From the NCBI RefSeq assembly GCF_002443255.2, contig NW_019211455.1, forward strand, positions 5,748,597 through 5,812,596: DNA of 64,000 bases, given 5' to 3'. Position numbers and translations under genes: made by a program. The notes below the pieces were generated by a model. That model was not told the DNA's origin and ran no database searches. It was given only the letters and a program-made list of their open reading frames with translations. How positions within the stretch are numbered: position 1 is the first letter of the stretch; the number at the start of each line of letters is the position of its first letter. Source of the DNA: Varroa destructor. Taxonomy: Eukaryota > Arthropoda > Arachnida > Mesostigmata > Varroidae. Positions 49,296 through 61,575 of the stretch are shown in pieces.

Positions 49296-50590
49296 GACGC
49301 ACCCTTCATTTGTTATTTGCAAGCAATCATATCCTGTCTAATACCACTTTAAGCCTATTTAGCCACTCTACGAAGAGCCAATGCTTAGCGGCAATAGTGG
49401 ACGTTTGCTTCTGCTACACTCAATTCTTTCATAGTTCTATTTCGTTCACGAGCGATTTCCTTGAGCCAAACGATGGTTTGCAGTGCGAACTGTAGGAGTG
49501 TGTTTGTGTGTAGACGTGAACACTCTGTTTTTCGTGCCGTTTATCCAACGTGAGTTATCCTAATCTGTGCGCTGCAGTATAATCTTTCGATTCTCAGTGT
49601 AAACGTGGTCTAGTAAAGCTCATTTTACGCTTACAAAGCGTTAAGTAAAAAGATAACAACACCCAACCGTATCTGAATCTTGATTTTTGCGCTTGAAAAA
49701 TTCACTGTTGTCAATTGGGCGGAATTGGCATTATTGAACCAAAGCTAAATGCGTGCATTAAGACGCGTGACAATACTTTCCGCTGGGTTATTATTTCCGC
49801 GAAACGATATCAACACTGTGTCTTGCGCTTTGCTATGTCAAAATTGCCGCGTCACTAAGGTGGAATACACGCAGCACAAACACGCAAAGATTCAGATCCA
49901 TCCGTGCACGGTTGTGTTTCACACTATATATAGTTGAAGTGCTATATATGTATGCTAAAGACCCAATGACCCTTGACAAATGATCACCATATCACATCGA
50001 AGCAAAGCTCCATAATTATAATTTTTCTTAGGGTATTAGACGTTTCTATGGATCCCGTATTAGAAGTTAGCAAGTAAACGAACGTCGCAGATATGACCAC
50101 ATAAGACTTTCACAGGACTCTTTCTCAATATGCGACATTACGATGTCGTCGGACACAACTGGTACCATAAAATATTAAGCATTTCCAATAAGTAGCATTG
50201 TTCCGATTTTGTTACTGCTAGTGGTAATTAAACTTAGTAATCGGTAATTGTGAATCAACTATCAACTTACAACAACTGTCGAATTCATTGAGTTCCGCTG
50301 GCCCACTCGCGGCCTGCCGGTCCTTGTCTGGCCTTACGTTTGCCTACCTGTTTACTGTTCTTGCGGCTGTGAAGTGTCGTTATCGGTTATTGTGACTGTA
50401 GCTCGTTACGATTGTTTGTGTCTGTATTGTCCTTGGGTGTCTTGTGGCTACTCATTATTTGTTCCCGTGTCCTGCGGTGTCCCGCCGCGTTGTATTACTG
50501 CTGTTGCGACCTCAATCGCTTAACGCTACTTTGGACGTTTTGTTCGTCGCTTCACTCGATCGGCCGCCGCTTATTCCGTGTGTGACGCCG
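49296..50590. other. Upstream region of the ninjurin gene
   Basis: Single-copy DNA from the palindrome edge to the ninjurin start. The last 300 bp (about 50280-50590) are pyrimidine- and GC-richer and probably contain the transcription start and 5' UTR. The open frame continues upstream of the chosen ATG to an ATG at 50444. No clear TATA box is placed at a useful distance. Confidence 0.5.
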
Positions 50591-53500
50591 ATGAACAAAA
50601 GCGTTGGCAGGTGCTCTTCGCTCGACACCAAATTCCACCGATCGCACAAACACCTTCTGGGACTCGAAGTTGAAGAGCTACGCGAGCTGAACAGGCCACC
50701 AGGCCCCGACCGACTCGTCTTCGACAAGGATGAGGTGAGTGCTGCTGCTGCTGCTTAGATGATGGTGGACATTCATTTACAAGCGTACAGCAACGATGTA
50801 CCTGACTCGTAGTTTTTCTTATAGAACCGCGCAGTGAAGTGGCTGACCAGTCCGTACTGTAAGTAGTGCTCAACTGTTGATTGCGGTAACAACAGCAAGA
50901 ATTTGAGCGTTAGATCGTGAGCAACAAAGATGGAGCGACATATCGTAGATGAAGCATGTAAAGCCAGTTAGCGCGAAATAGGCCATGTCTAGTTCTGAGA
51001 TTTCTATAGATGTGCCAGCCTGCTAGTACAACATGGATTACACATGGGGTGAACAACTGCCAAATTTCACCTGAACTAACATTTATATCTAGTAGATAGT
51101 CATGATAAGAAAAAGCAACATCAAATAGTTTTTGTGAGGTTTACCGACGAATATATTCAGGTAAGTTCATCTACGTGACGTTAAGATGACAGCCTTTCGA
51201 TTACGGTGACCGGTTTGTGTGCAACTTGCTAAAGTGGAAATTCTTCAGCCCGATTATCTTCCGTAGAACGCTTTATTATTGTTATATGGTACTTTGTTAG
51301 GCTATATTGATTTTATCCTCAGGTGTGCTTGCGATAAACCGATTTCCTGTAAGGATATATTTACACGAAATCTGCTCCCAATGAGACATGATTATTACCT
51401 TTACTCTGACGTACTGTTTTATAGGCCCAATAATTAGGTTTCTACATATAAAAACAAAAGGCTATTGACAATTGGACTATTTTAACACGTAACCTATCCT
51501 ATTCCCTGTAAAGATTCAAAGGCATGTTTTTCATTGGATGTGCGGGAATTAAAAAATAGGCATTTACGTTATACACTCTAAGATCAGTCATTTAGAACAT
51601 GAAATGCGACGCTAAAAAAGATTTCAACCCGAATCTTCGTTTCCATGACGATCAAAATTGTACTTCTGCCTCAGTTTGGTGATACTCAGTAATTTCAGTT
51701 TCACAAAGTTCGATCGCTTTAGTGAAATTTAATATATTAGTTGAGTTTCGAAGATATCGCAGTTATCAGCAGCAACAGAAGGTTTGCTGCTGCCAGGCGT
51801 GACGTTGCTCTCTGTGCCCGACTGCCCAGTGGCCATATTGCGTACAGTTCGATAGCGGGGTCGCCCACACACTTCTTTGGCTTGTATATGTGTACTTAGA
51901 AGCAACATAATTCTACATATAAAAACAGTGACAGTCTGGTGGAAAAAAAGAAAGAAAAATTCAATTTGACAACATATTGACACACGTTGTTACTTTGTGC
52001 GAATGATCCTTGTTGAACTAAGATATCTTTATACGATATAGGTGTTGCGAAATAGTGGGCACCACTAATATGCATTTACATACAGCGACTATTGTGTGCC
52101 ATTAGCACAACTAGGGGGCGGAGTTGCTCCTTGTCAGTATCGTCGATGTTGCCTAGCATTAACAAACACAAATCGTTTTTTCAACTCGAGCTATGATCTG
52201 CCATTTAAGACAGCTTGAATTGCGGAAGAACATTACTTAAAAATCAATTATTCAGCAATACACAATAGCCACGAACAACGACACATTCATCCGTACTCTA
52301 GAACTAATATTTTAGTGTCAAAAACCTAAAGAAAACGGTATGTATATTTGTCGTTAATGAGCTTTTACCTTTTGCTAGTGTATAATAAAATATACTGATA
52401 TCAAAAGTAAATAAATTCCGCGAACTCGTTTCATTGAGCAGATCTCACAAATATCGATAGTCCTTCTTTCATTTGCTGAGTAAGACATTCGCGGTAACTA
52501 CGCGATCCAATGCATTACTATATGGCGTCTATAAATAAATTATTTTCTTTATTAATACAATAGTGGATTTTTCACAATCATTTTCAGAACGGTCTGGATG
52601 GCGGAGGCGGAATAAACTCTGACGAGCTTCGATTGGACATGGACCGTTCGCTGGCAGCTGAGGCTTCTTCGGGCGCAGGCACTCATTCCTGGATGGATAT
52701 GAACCTCTATTCAACGAAAAATGCGATTTCACAAGGTTAAATAGATTAATAAAATAATTAACATAGAATCATACCCCCCTCAATAACACGAACTGTAAAC
52801 AGGCAAGTGCAGTCCAGATATCAAACGATGTTGATATTAATTTCGTTCAAGCTGAATTTACGTTTTTTTTTATGCACATAAAGATTTGCATAAACAGGCA
52901 TAAATGAATTAAAAAAGAAAACAGAAGCTAGCTATGACCTGGCGCGCGAATATAGGTTACATAAATGTCTCTAATTCTAATTTCGCTCGCGTGCTCACCT
53001 AATAGCCACCCTTACTTTACACCAGGGATATATGACCAAATTTCTGATAGAGACATGCGCCCTCGTTTCTAGACGATCATCCAAACTGATAGAATCCAAA
53101 GATAACGTTTGTCACTATTGGCAATTTAGGCCTGCTGACCCTGGCGCTGCTCACATCAAATGCATCTCAGCTCCGAAGCATCCTGCAAAACGGTCCTAGG
53201 GCCAACCGTTTCTATCTCATTTGCCTCTCTGCTGTCGGCACGGCTCTTACTCTCCAAGTCACTGTGGGCATTCTTCTCATCATCAAAGGAAGGTGCACTC
53301 TTCTTCTAGTATTAATATATTCTGCAAATTTATCTGCTCAGCCATAGCTAGCGTAGAGACGCGCCGATGGCTTCCGAAAGGCTTCAGTCACTCAGTTATA
53401 TCATACATAGTTGCCTGACTAACGAAACAGAAGGTGATTAGTTAGAAAAATAGAGCATACTTTTCAAAGTAGCAATATTATAGGCTACATATTTAGAAAA

Positions 53501-54993
53501 CAAAAATTGAGCCGATAGTAATTTTTTTTATAGAAAATCCAAGACGAAATCTTAAAAAGCTTGCAAGGCTATATTCATTTAGTAGGGTCAAGGTGTTGGC
53601 TCATACATTCATATATTACGTATAATACAATGACCCCATTCGCTTCCATACATTTGAGAAAACGTATGCATGTAGATTAACTGTTTGTCCCACCTGCTTT
53701 TTTTCTCAGACAAATTTGTGAAGAGAAGGGCAAAAAAGCCAAAACCCTCTGCGAAGTTTAACTAACACTTGCAGCTATATAACGAAGGTAAAACATTATA
53801 GATTATTTACAGTAAGATCTCTTAATAAGGCAGATTTAAGCTAAGGAAGCCCTTGATAGCAGTGAGGAATTGCAGCATTTCGACTTTTGACAGTACAAAA
53901 CATTGCGTAGACATACAGAACCTAAACAAGAGGCTGGAATTGGCAACTGTGCGAACGAGTAAATTCCAGATGTTCTAGCTAGGACCACTTAACGCTCTTC
54001 CAATTATCCTGATATTTGATTTTCTGTATTATTGGGAACTCCAGCTGTTTCTTTTAGTTTCTCATATTCACCAAAATCATATACAACTGACCGCCACAGT
54101 TCGTTCGGGTGAACACTTTTCGCGTCGTGCATTCAAAATCTGCGTGCCATTATATGTTAACGCTTCAGCAATATATTGAGCACTTGATTTTCAATCTCTA
54201 GTAGTTTCTATCGCTACACATTTCTCGTCGTGCACTCTCGCAGTTTATAGTTGTCTTCATTACCCTAAATCGGTAGATCGACCTAGATCGACGCTGTCGT
54301 CAGAATTATGCAGCCTACATTTTAAACAATCCTTACCTTCGTTTTACAGTCACAGTGTCAATTTTCCGAAATTTTATTCCCACTTCCTTTGCCTTTCTCC
54401 AAATGATTTACCTTGTATATGACGTTGAGCAAAGGGATAAAAGGCGGATCTGGATTAGTCTCTGGCCATTTCTACGAATGCGTTGAAGTGAATAAAGCGC
54501 GTGAGTGTTAGTGTCCAATGTTTTTCAGAATTGCGATGTGTAACGAGCATTTATTCAAAAGAATTCCGTTGTTTTGAACCAATTAGCTTCTGCTTTGTTA
54601 TTTAAACACATAAATTTAGCATAGCAGGTTTGTCGCATAGTAATTCTTTCAACAAGTTAACAGTCGAATTTAGGAGAAAAATAATCTTTAGCTGGAATAT
54701 ATTCAGTAGAAGGTAACGGCCCGCAACAGGTCTTTTAGAATGGAATATTAACATATTAGTCTCATAAATTTCAATTCTTTTTAACTTGTAGATTCAACAT
54801 TAATCGTGCAGTACAACAAAGACCAGCAGAGTTGGTGAATAACCTTGTTCTCACCGGTGTTTTCCTTGTCGCTGTGGCAAATATCTTTCTGACGGCTTTC
54901 GTCAGCTCGGGCGAAACGATCGGAAGACCATTTGAAGTGGAAAATGTCACCGTATCGACGCAGTCACGAGAGTCAGCAGAAGACTTTAGGTAG
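50591..54993 (+). CDS. Ninjurin family membrane protein, four coding exons
   Basis: Exons are 50591-50734, 52588-52735, 53130-53292 and 54792-54993 (phases 0, 1, 2). Donors are gtgagt, gttaaa and gtgcac; acceptors end ttttcag, aatttag and cttgtag. They encode 218 residues. Residues 1-85 are a hydrophilic, acidic N-terminus. Residues 88-117 (NLYSTKNAISQGLLTLALLT onward) match the conserved ninjurin amphipathic-helix region. Two transmembrane helices follow at about 125-150 and 166-187, separated by FNINRAVQQRPAELVNN, which corresponds to the family's linker. Ninjurins are plasma-membrane proteins; in vertebrates NINJ1 oligomerises to rupture membranes in lytic cell death, and insect forms act in adhesion and damage signalling. 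The start was chosen at 50591 because the longer in-frame extension to ATG 50444 has a UTR-like hydrophobic composition. The C-terminal tail (residues 188-218) is acidic and polar. Confidence 0.92.
50735..52587 (+). other. First intron of the ninjurin gene
   Basis: 1,853 nt, gtgagt to ttttcag. I see no nested gene. A minus-strand frame at 51729-51983 lacks exon signals. Confidence 0.8.
50741..50755. repeat. GCT trinucleotide run
   Basis: Five GCT units a few bases after the first ninjurin donor, intronic. Confidence 0.7.
53293..54791 (+). other. Third intron of the ninjurin gene
   Basis: 1,499 nt, gtgcac to cttgtag. AT-rich, nothing recognisable inside. Confidence 0.8.
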
Positions 54994-55003
54994 CTTTTCT
55001 TTC

Positions 55004-55009
55004 AATAAA
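55004..55009 (+). promoter_or_regulatory. Possible poly(A) signal of ninjurin
   Basis: AATAAA only 11 nt after the stop codon, followed by T-rich sequence. Use of this site would give an unusually short 3' UTR. Confidence 0.35.
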
Positions 55010-57463
55010 ATATTTAATTTTCTTTAATTCTTATAGAAAAGGCATTTTGATATAGTATAGATTTTATGCTAGTTGAGTTTATTATGGCAAATCATTTAGA
55101 TGGTGTCATATACCAGAAGTTCCGAAGTTTGCATTTCAGCATTGAGAGACACCTGATTTAAACTGCCATGATATAACAATGTGTAAATATTCAGCACTGC
55201 CAAATACAGTATAGTTTCAACCGATCAACCATAATGTGATTAAGGAATCGCTGTGCTCATAGAGAAAAGTTAGAATAGGTTTTACAATACATCTTAACAC
55301 CTCGTGCTGGCTGTTGCTGCTGGTTCGCCAATTGCGTAATTATTCATTTTCCAGTCATGCTCGATACCAGATATTAGTGGGCTTAGAGAGTGCTTGCGGT
55401 CTGATGTCCTTATCGGATATCAAGACAGTCATAGACAATCAACGTAAATCCAATTCGTATTAAGTTGTGTGGCTTGACTAAAACGTAATTTAAGATAATG
55501 TATCTCCTGAATCAGAACAAATTTGAGTAACCACTCATTTCGATGGAATAAGAGTAACAAACCACACATATGGCATTTATTTAGACGTTGACCACTAAAG
55601 TTTATTTAGTATGTATTGAAAAAAAAAAAAAATATTAATGATTTCGTTAATGTTACGTCGCTACGCTGACGCGAGTAGCCCTTACAGGGCGACATACCTA
55701 CAGAGGGCGCCTCCAAAATCTTAGAAAAAAGAGAGTGGTGAAAATCAGTAAGAACCTGCTTGCTTACAAGAGCATAGAGCGCCATGACACCATTATTGGC
55801 AACTATCTAATTATGAAATTTATATCAAATTGAAGTAACTTCATCCCCTTAAGGGCAGACGTAACCTTGAAAAGTTAATGATCGTGTGAGAACTATCTCT
55901 TCGACTAAGAAATTAAAGCGCGATCGTAGAAGAAACCATTCCTATCACAACTCAGTTAATTAATAATAAATAGCAGTAATATCGCATGCTGTTTGGTAGG
56001 AAATATGATATAGTGAACTCTAACTTTGCAAACATTTTCCACTAGCTTAGCTTTTTCTTTAGTTTCGATCGAAATATGATCTATAACCCTCCGCCATTGG
56101 AATGATATATATATTTCACCGCTGTAAAAGCCTGCGTGATACAAGAGTCTACAATATCGAAACGCAACTTAGACATGTTGAGATTTGATAATTTTTTCTA
56201 TAGAGAGGTTGTCAAAGTTTTGAAAATATGATAATCTATTTTTGATTTTGATCCTCGGTCAAATCACACTGCACTCATTTGCCCAACCATTCTACTTTAT
56301 TGATTCGATCAATAGTGATAGACGATTAGGTGGACGAGTATGGTGTTTATAGGTATATTTAACCTGTCACGGTGGCGGCGTAGTGAGTAGCACAGTAGGG
56401 ACGCGTAGCGGTCTGGGTTCGAAACGTGGAAACACTTTGTTTCCTCTTGGGAATGTCTAACAATGAACGAACGTGTGTGATAACACCCGCGCACTAAGAA
56501 ATAACTCAATTTCTCATTATTAGCCTTCATAAGGTGTCTTCGAGAAAAGTTATATGATCGTGTTCAAAATTCACATACCAGAACTATTTGAACCAATGGC
56601 TCAGAGTGTTTTTAACAATAAAACGATCATCGAATACGAGGTTTATAAGGCGAGCTGTTTCCTGTGCTGTAAGTCTAAGATAAGATGGAGCTTACCATTC
56701 GAATTTTCTAAGTTCCCATCTGTCATTACAACTCAACTGTGAAAAGCCAGCGTAACGACATTCAGTTCGTAAACGGTCTTAGCTTTCAAAAAGTACTAGC
56801 GCATCACAACTACAAAAAAACAATGTCGCGAAATATCTTACCGATATATAACAGCGTCATTTTGAAATATGAGCAAATGCTGGTCTAATATAATTGTATA
56901 TAATAACAATGAATTTACAACGTTCAATATTTCAGCATTGAAATAAAAGTTTCTTTCCATTATAGTTGAAGATCTAGAATTATTTGTACAAACCCAAAGT
57001 CGCAATGTTTTTGCTTGGTATTATGTCTATATGTATGTGTATAGCAACAGGCTTTACCCGAAATTAACATTAATTCACCCTTTCTTGTTGGAATTCGAAA
57101 AAAAATTACTCCCAAGTATGTTACTACGTGTTACGCAAGCACGTGAACGATGCAAGGGCTGTTGACCAGAATTATTGACAAACGTTATTTTTTTCTAAGG
57201 GTTAAATACTCGAGGGTAAATAACTCGAGGGAGCCAAGTGGACCATAAAACGTTTGTCTGCCTTTTTAGTCCGCAACCTGCGACCCAATGATGCTGGCAC
57301 CCAATATCGAACTACGTCCTTCCAATTAGAGCGCCCATAGAATCCTTCTTCTAATGTGTACGCGGTTTTGCATGCAAACAAGCAGTTTAGGAAATTCAGA
57401 ACTACCCTTAGATGTTTATATTAAGCACGACAAACCCAAAAAGACTCCGAACTTAAAAGCCTG
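55010..57463. other. Interval between two convergent genes
   Basis: Non-coding DNA between the 3' ends of ninjurin and ALKBH1. It holds a tRNA-like element (56376-56426) and, near 57200-57230, two imperfect copies of a ggttaaatactcgagg-like motif. No gene model is supported. Confidence 0.5.
56376..56426 (+). repeat. tRNA-like RNA polymerase III promoter (probable SINE)
   Basis: CGGCGTAGTGAG (56376-56387) matches the A-box consensus at about ten of twelve positions. GGTTCGAAACG (56416-56426) matches the B box at nine of eleven. The 40-nt spacing is within the tRNA range. The flanks do not close into a tRNA acceptor stem, so this is more likely the head of a tRNA-derived SINE than a tRNA gene. 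Confidence 0.45.
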
Positions 57464-57625
57464 ATGTTTGACGTTGAACACACTTGCGGAATGAGTCTAA
57501 GCAAAGAGGAAGTCAATCCAGAGGTTCCCGTGGCGGTGCTGAGTAACATCTTTGCTTCCTTAAGCAAACAGGAAGTCAATCCAGAGGTTCCCGTGGCGGT
57601 GCTGAGTAACATCTTTGCTTCCTAA
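57464..57625 (+). CDS. Small ORF with an exact 21-residue internal repeat
   Basis: ATG at 57464 opens 53 codons ending at TAA 57623-57625. After MFDVEHTCGM the frame carries two copies of a 21-residue unit (EVNPEVPVAVLSNIFAS core), differing at one position (Glu versus Gln). The duplication period, 63 bp, keeps the frame. The minus strand is also open here. No family is recognised. It may be a duplicated exon fragment or a pseudogene, as it stands alone between two convergent genes. Confidence 0.3.
   Translation: MFDVEHTCGMSLSKEEVNPEVPVAVLSNIFASLSKQEVNPEVPVAVLSNIFAS
57498..57623. repeat. 63-bp tandem duplication
   Basis: 57498-57560 and 57561-57623 are the same 63-bp unit with a single G/C difference (gcaaagagg versus gcaaacagg). 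Such high identity implies a recent duplication. Confidence 0.93.
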
Positions 57626-58709
57626 TCGTAGGAACACGTGAGATGATCGAAGTTCGAAACCGTGCATAAATCAATTTCCTAATCGTACTAGAAGTCAGCC
57701 ATCCGAAATAATACTTAAAAGCAATACTGGACGTAAAAATCGAACAGTTTAATGCATCCAATAGATTACATCGGAAATTTTACTTCATTCTATCAAGTAC
57801 AATAAAATTGTAGGTATACTATATTTTATTATTTATGTGAAAATTGCTAATCTGCCAAAACATTTTTAGCCTCTTTATAAGATGACGATAACATATATGT
57901 AGGTCAGATAATGCAAGTGATTTTTTTTATTATCTAAACTATAACACGCATTTGAAAGCAGCATTTCGATATGACTGGAAGAAAATTTATATGATAGCAA
58001 TGATGATTGAATGATTTATTATTGTGTTATGCGAGTCTCGGTGAGCATTCATTTTATTGTTTTTTTTTTTTATTTGCTTGAGAGGTTTAGTTCCGATGTT
58101 ACGAACAAGCATGGGCATTACCTTCTCACTAAATGGCGGCCATTTCACTTAACTAAAACGGCAAACATTATTGGGCAGCAACTTCATTACATAACTTGAA
58201 CGACAGTATGTGCAAAAATAAACAGCAATCCGACATCAAGTAGCTTAGCTTATCGTAAAGTTCCTAACCTAATAATTTCTCAATACAGGGTCTAAGACTG
58301 GTCACTACCGAGTCACTTTATACACAAAAGTGCTTAGATTTACATAAAGCACACCGTATCTGTCGTGACAAAGTTCGTTCCAGTATTTCTGTATAAGGAA
58401 TTCAGCAACGTTCTACCCTACTGAGTTATCAAAGAAGAGTGATATGCCAGAGTCCTATCTAATATTAGGGCTACCGAGGTGGACTCTCCATCGTTTGATA
58501 ACTATATCCACGTATGGCGCTAGCAATTGTCTAACAGGCAGGTTTGCTTTGTTTGCATGACATTGAAGTTTGTACCAAGACGTTTGCTTTACGATTAAAA
58601 AGGTGTATGTTCTTGATAACCAAATACGTGGCAAAACCACAAGTAGTTCCCGACATCAAACGCAGTTAGAGAACCATCTAGGTTTGAAACCAAATCCCTA
58701 CTTGAGTCG
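57626..58709. other. 3' side of the ALKBH1 gene
   Basis: AT-rich DNA with no gene. A complement of AATAAA at 58053-58058 could serve the minus-strand ALKBH1 transcript. Confidence 0.4.
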
Positions 58710-61575
58710 CTAGATGTCGGGTTTGTGAACTTGTCGAATATTAATATTAATTCGGTTTTTTTTTAAATATGAAAAGCAGATGGATTCCTTGCATTCTACT
58801 GATTGATCTAATTGTTCATCTTCATCACTTGTATGCTCCGCATCAGTTTCCCATTTTCCTGTAGTACGACATTGGGAAGAATCATCAAAATGACGGTTTC
58901 GAAACGATCCCTTTTCTATAAACACTCTTGGAACGCCGTGATATGCAAGTCTGGAAGCCCCTGTCATAAGAGCTACATCTCCGTGTCGCAAGAAGATTGG
59001 CGTAGGCCGAGTTGAGCGCTCTGTACCCCCAATCAGGAAAATGGCCGTGCAGCCGAGCGAGATGGATACCAACGGGGCAGACAGATCTTCTTCCGAATGG
59101 TCAACGTGACCTATATTGACAAAGTAGGCCAAACAGAGAGAACAAGCTTACAATGGATAGAAACGTTGTATTAGTCGATTGTAGATTATTAGGGGGTCAC
59201 TTATGTGATAATTTTGTTTATCACCGCTTATTCCAAACTGTCGGCATTCTGTTGAGAGCAATACATAAAAATACTGCTCTCATGTTCGGCGATACACACG
59301 CGTACATATCTTAACCATGTGAACGCTGTTGTTTACCTGCTGTTAATTGTAGCAGTGAATCGTAACATTATTATGTGCGCTTTAAGAGCACCTTATTATA
59401 CATCTGTGCCATTTAGCATTAGCATAAATGTGCTTAAAGTAAAACAGAAAAGTACCACGTGAAGAGTCGATCACATAGTATTTCCACATGTGTGTTCAGG
59501 TAATAGCCCTTTATGTTCGTATAAACGTTTTGACCAACGAATAAACCGTTACCTGATAAGGTGGTACCAACAGGGTAGTAATTGACTATTGCCGCCTCTG
59601 CCTGATATTCATAGGCGTACCCAGCCACCTGTTCAGCAAAGACAGCCGCACAGCGTGCCAAATCCGATGGGAAAGTGGTATAATTCGCTAAGTCGTATAC
59701 CTGTCAATGAGAGAATCGTGTCTAAGTAACCATTTATATAAAACCTACGCACCGGAATTACAGAAACATGTCAAATAAGAAAATTAAAAAGCGTGATTTA
59801 ACTTACATTGCTGCCTACTGCTAGCATTCAATGCCAACACTACAACATGGAAATAGAACAGAATGCGACATGTATGTTTTTTGAACACGATTCAATGCAG
59901 GCTTTCGAAATATAATAATAATTATAATAAAACCCGAATCAAATATTAGTCGAAATATATCAGTGACTTACAAGTAATTATAAACTATAACAACCTTTTT
60001 TTTCCCTTTTTTGAAGAAAAAAAAGTTAAAAAGCATCCTTTTTTCATAAAAAGGCCATGGCTACAAGGAAACCTGCGCCTCTTTATCGTACATCAAGAGA
60101 AAACATTGCATAGAATGAAAGCATAATGGAATGCAGAGAGCACATTAACTAGGTTATAAGAAATATATAGTTGTTCATGCTGCGTACTGACCTCAGAATC
60201 GATAGCAAGCATCGGAAGCGTCTCCTTGCATTTTGCTAATAGCACAAATATAACGCTATTGTTGAATCTGACTCAGATGTGTAAAGGAACTGAAACATGA
60301 GATTATACACTATTATGTAATTTCATTTTCGTACCTTCGAGTTCCAGTCGTGATGATATCCCAGCGTTGTCCAGCGGAGCTTCTTGCGCAATTCGACGTC
60401 AAGAACTACCTGAAATGTATTTTAAAAAGCGCGGCAGTAAACTTATTTTTATCATTTCATTATGCTCAATCTAATGCTGGGCTAGAGGGTAGGGGTTTCC
60501 TAGCTCACACAAATAGATTTTTACTATACGTAGTGCAGGGCCTTAAGAATGGTTGAACATGCTCGATACCATTCTTGAATGGAGACCTTGAATATAATTT
60601 CTCCGTTGCATACAATAACTTATTTTGGGGCAACTGCATTACACATTAGTACATTATAGGATACAGCTTTGAAAAACTAAATAGGTGTCATCAGGCATTA
60701 CTATAAGGTTAAAAATAAATAGGTAAAAAAAAAACTGTACGTTTAATACCCTGCTCTCCCCTATGCGTCTCGTGACGGAGGCCGGCAGAGTTTCTAGATT
60801 GGTTACATTTGGCCTTTCAGGGAAATCCAAAAGAGACCGGTGAGTCCATCGATGAAGACCTTCTGGTGTAAATGCTTCAGGAACCAGAAGAAGACCCGGC
60901 ACACTAACCACTTCGCACACCTATATGGATTTATTGAAGGGCATTTGTAACAGCGTTATAAGCACTATCTGCTTGGGACTCCTTTCGAGGATATCAGTGT
61001 TTCGGTAATTAATTATCTTTCAGATTTACTTGATACGGGCAGCATGCTTAACTTTCTCGGCACGCAACATCATAAGCTAAATTGTTACAATTAAACAAGC
61101 TATATCATTCGCTTAAAACAGCACCTGAATATACTTAGGTATCGCTTTGACATAAATTATAAAACCGGTTTCTAAATCTTTAAATACGCAGCTCAGATGG
61201 TTTGCGACTGAAGGATGTATAATCAAAAAGTAGCGTATTAAAGTATTTTTGTTTCTACCATGGCATATACTACTCTGATAACAACAATCAGAATCCCGAT
61301 CAACAATTACAATTATTTCCATTTTGCAACAGTCGACTCACCTTTACAGTAGAGTTTATCCCCGAATCGTTGTCGCCGATTTCAATTTGTCTCCATGTGA
61401 AGTTTGCCGCGTCTTTTCCGACGTCGAGTACTTGTGATAAATCGGGAGGGCTTTGCCGGGCTTTGTAGTACTTGAACTCAAGTTTATAAAGATCTTCTTC
61501 CAAAGAAAGGCAATAACCCTCTGCAAGAGCGATAGGAAAGTTCGAGCCTTGACTATAACAACAAATTACTGGCAT
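58710..61575 (-). CDS. ALKBH1: ALKBH1-type nucleic acid dioxygenase, five exons
   Basis: Minus-strand coding exons in order are 61575-61342, 60920-60750, 60409-60335, 59700-59553 and 59110-58710, with phases 0, 0, 0 and 1. Donors are gtgagt, gtatta, gtacga and gtaacg; acceptors end tatag, ttcag, gacag and tatag. The protein is 342 residues, against roughly 390 for human ALKBH1. Key AlkB-fold features are present: LRWTTLGYHHDW near 147-158, NYY at 200-202, the iron ligands His211 and Asp213 (HVD) and His267 (LAYHGVPR), and Arg329 and Arg335 (RININIR) for 2-oxoglutarate. The family is an Fe(II)/2-oxoglutarate demethylase acting on tRNA m1A and related marks, in mitochondria and nucleus. An acidic insert (about 299-313) precedes the last strand. 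The start at 61575 is tentative: an acceptor-like cttgcag just inside this exon, and an ATG in caccATGg context at 61664, hint at an additional 5' exon. Confidence 0.93.

Noticed and set aside
57651..57661. Isolated B-box-like AGTTCGAAACC
   Set aside because: No A box at tRNA spacing upstream.
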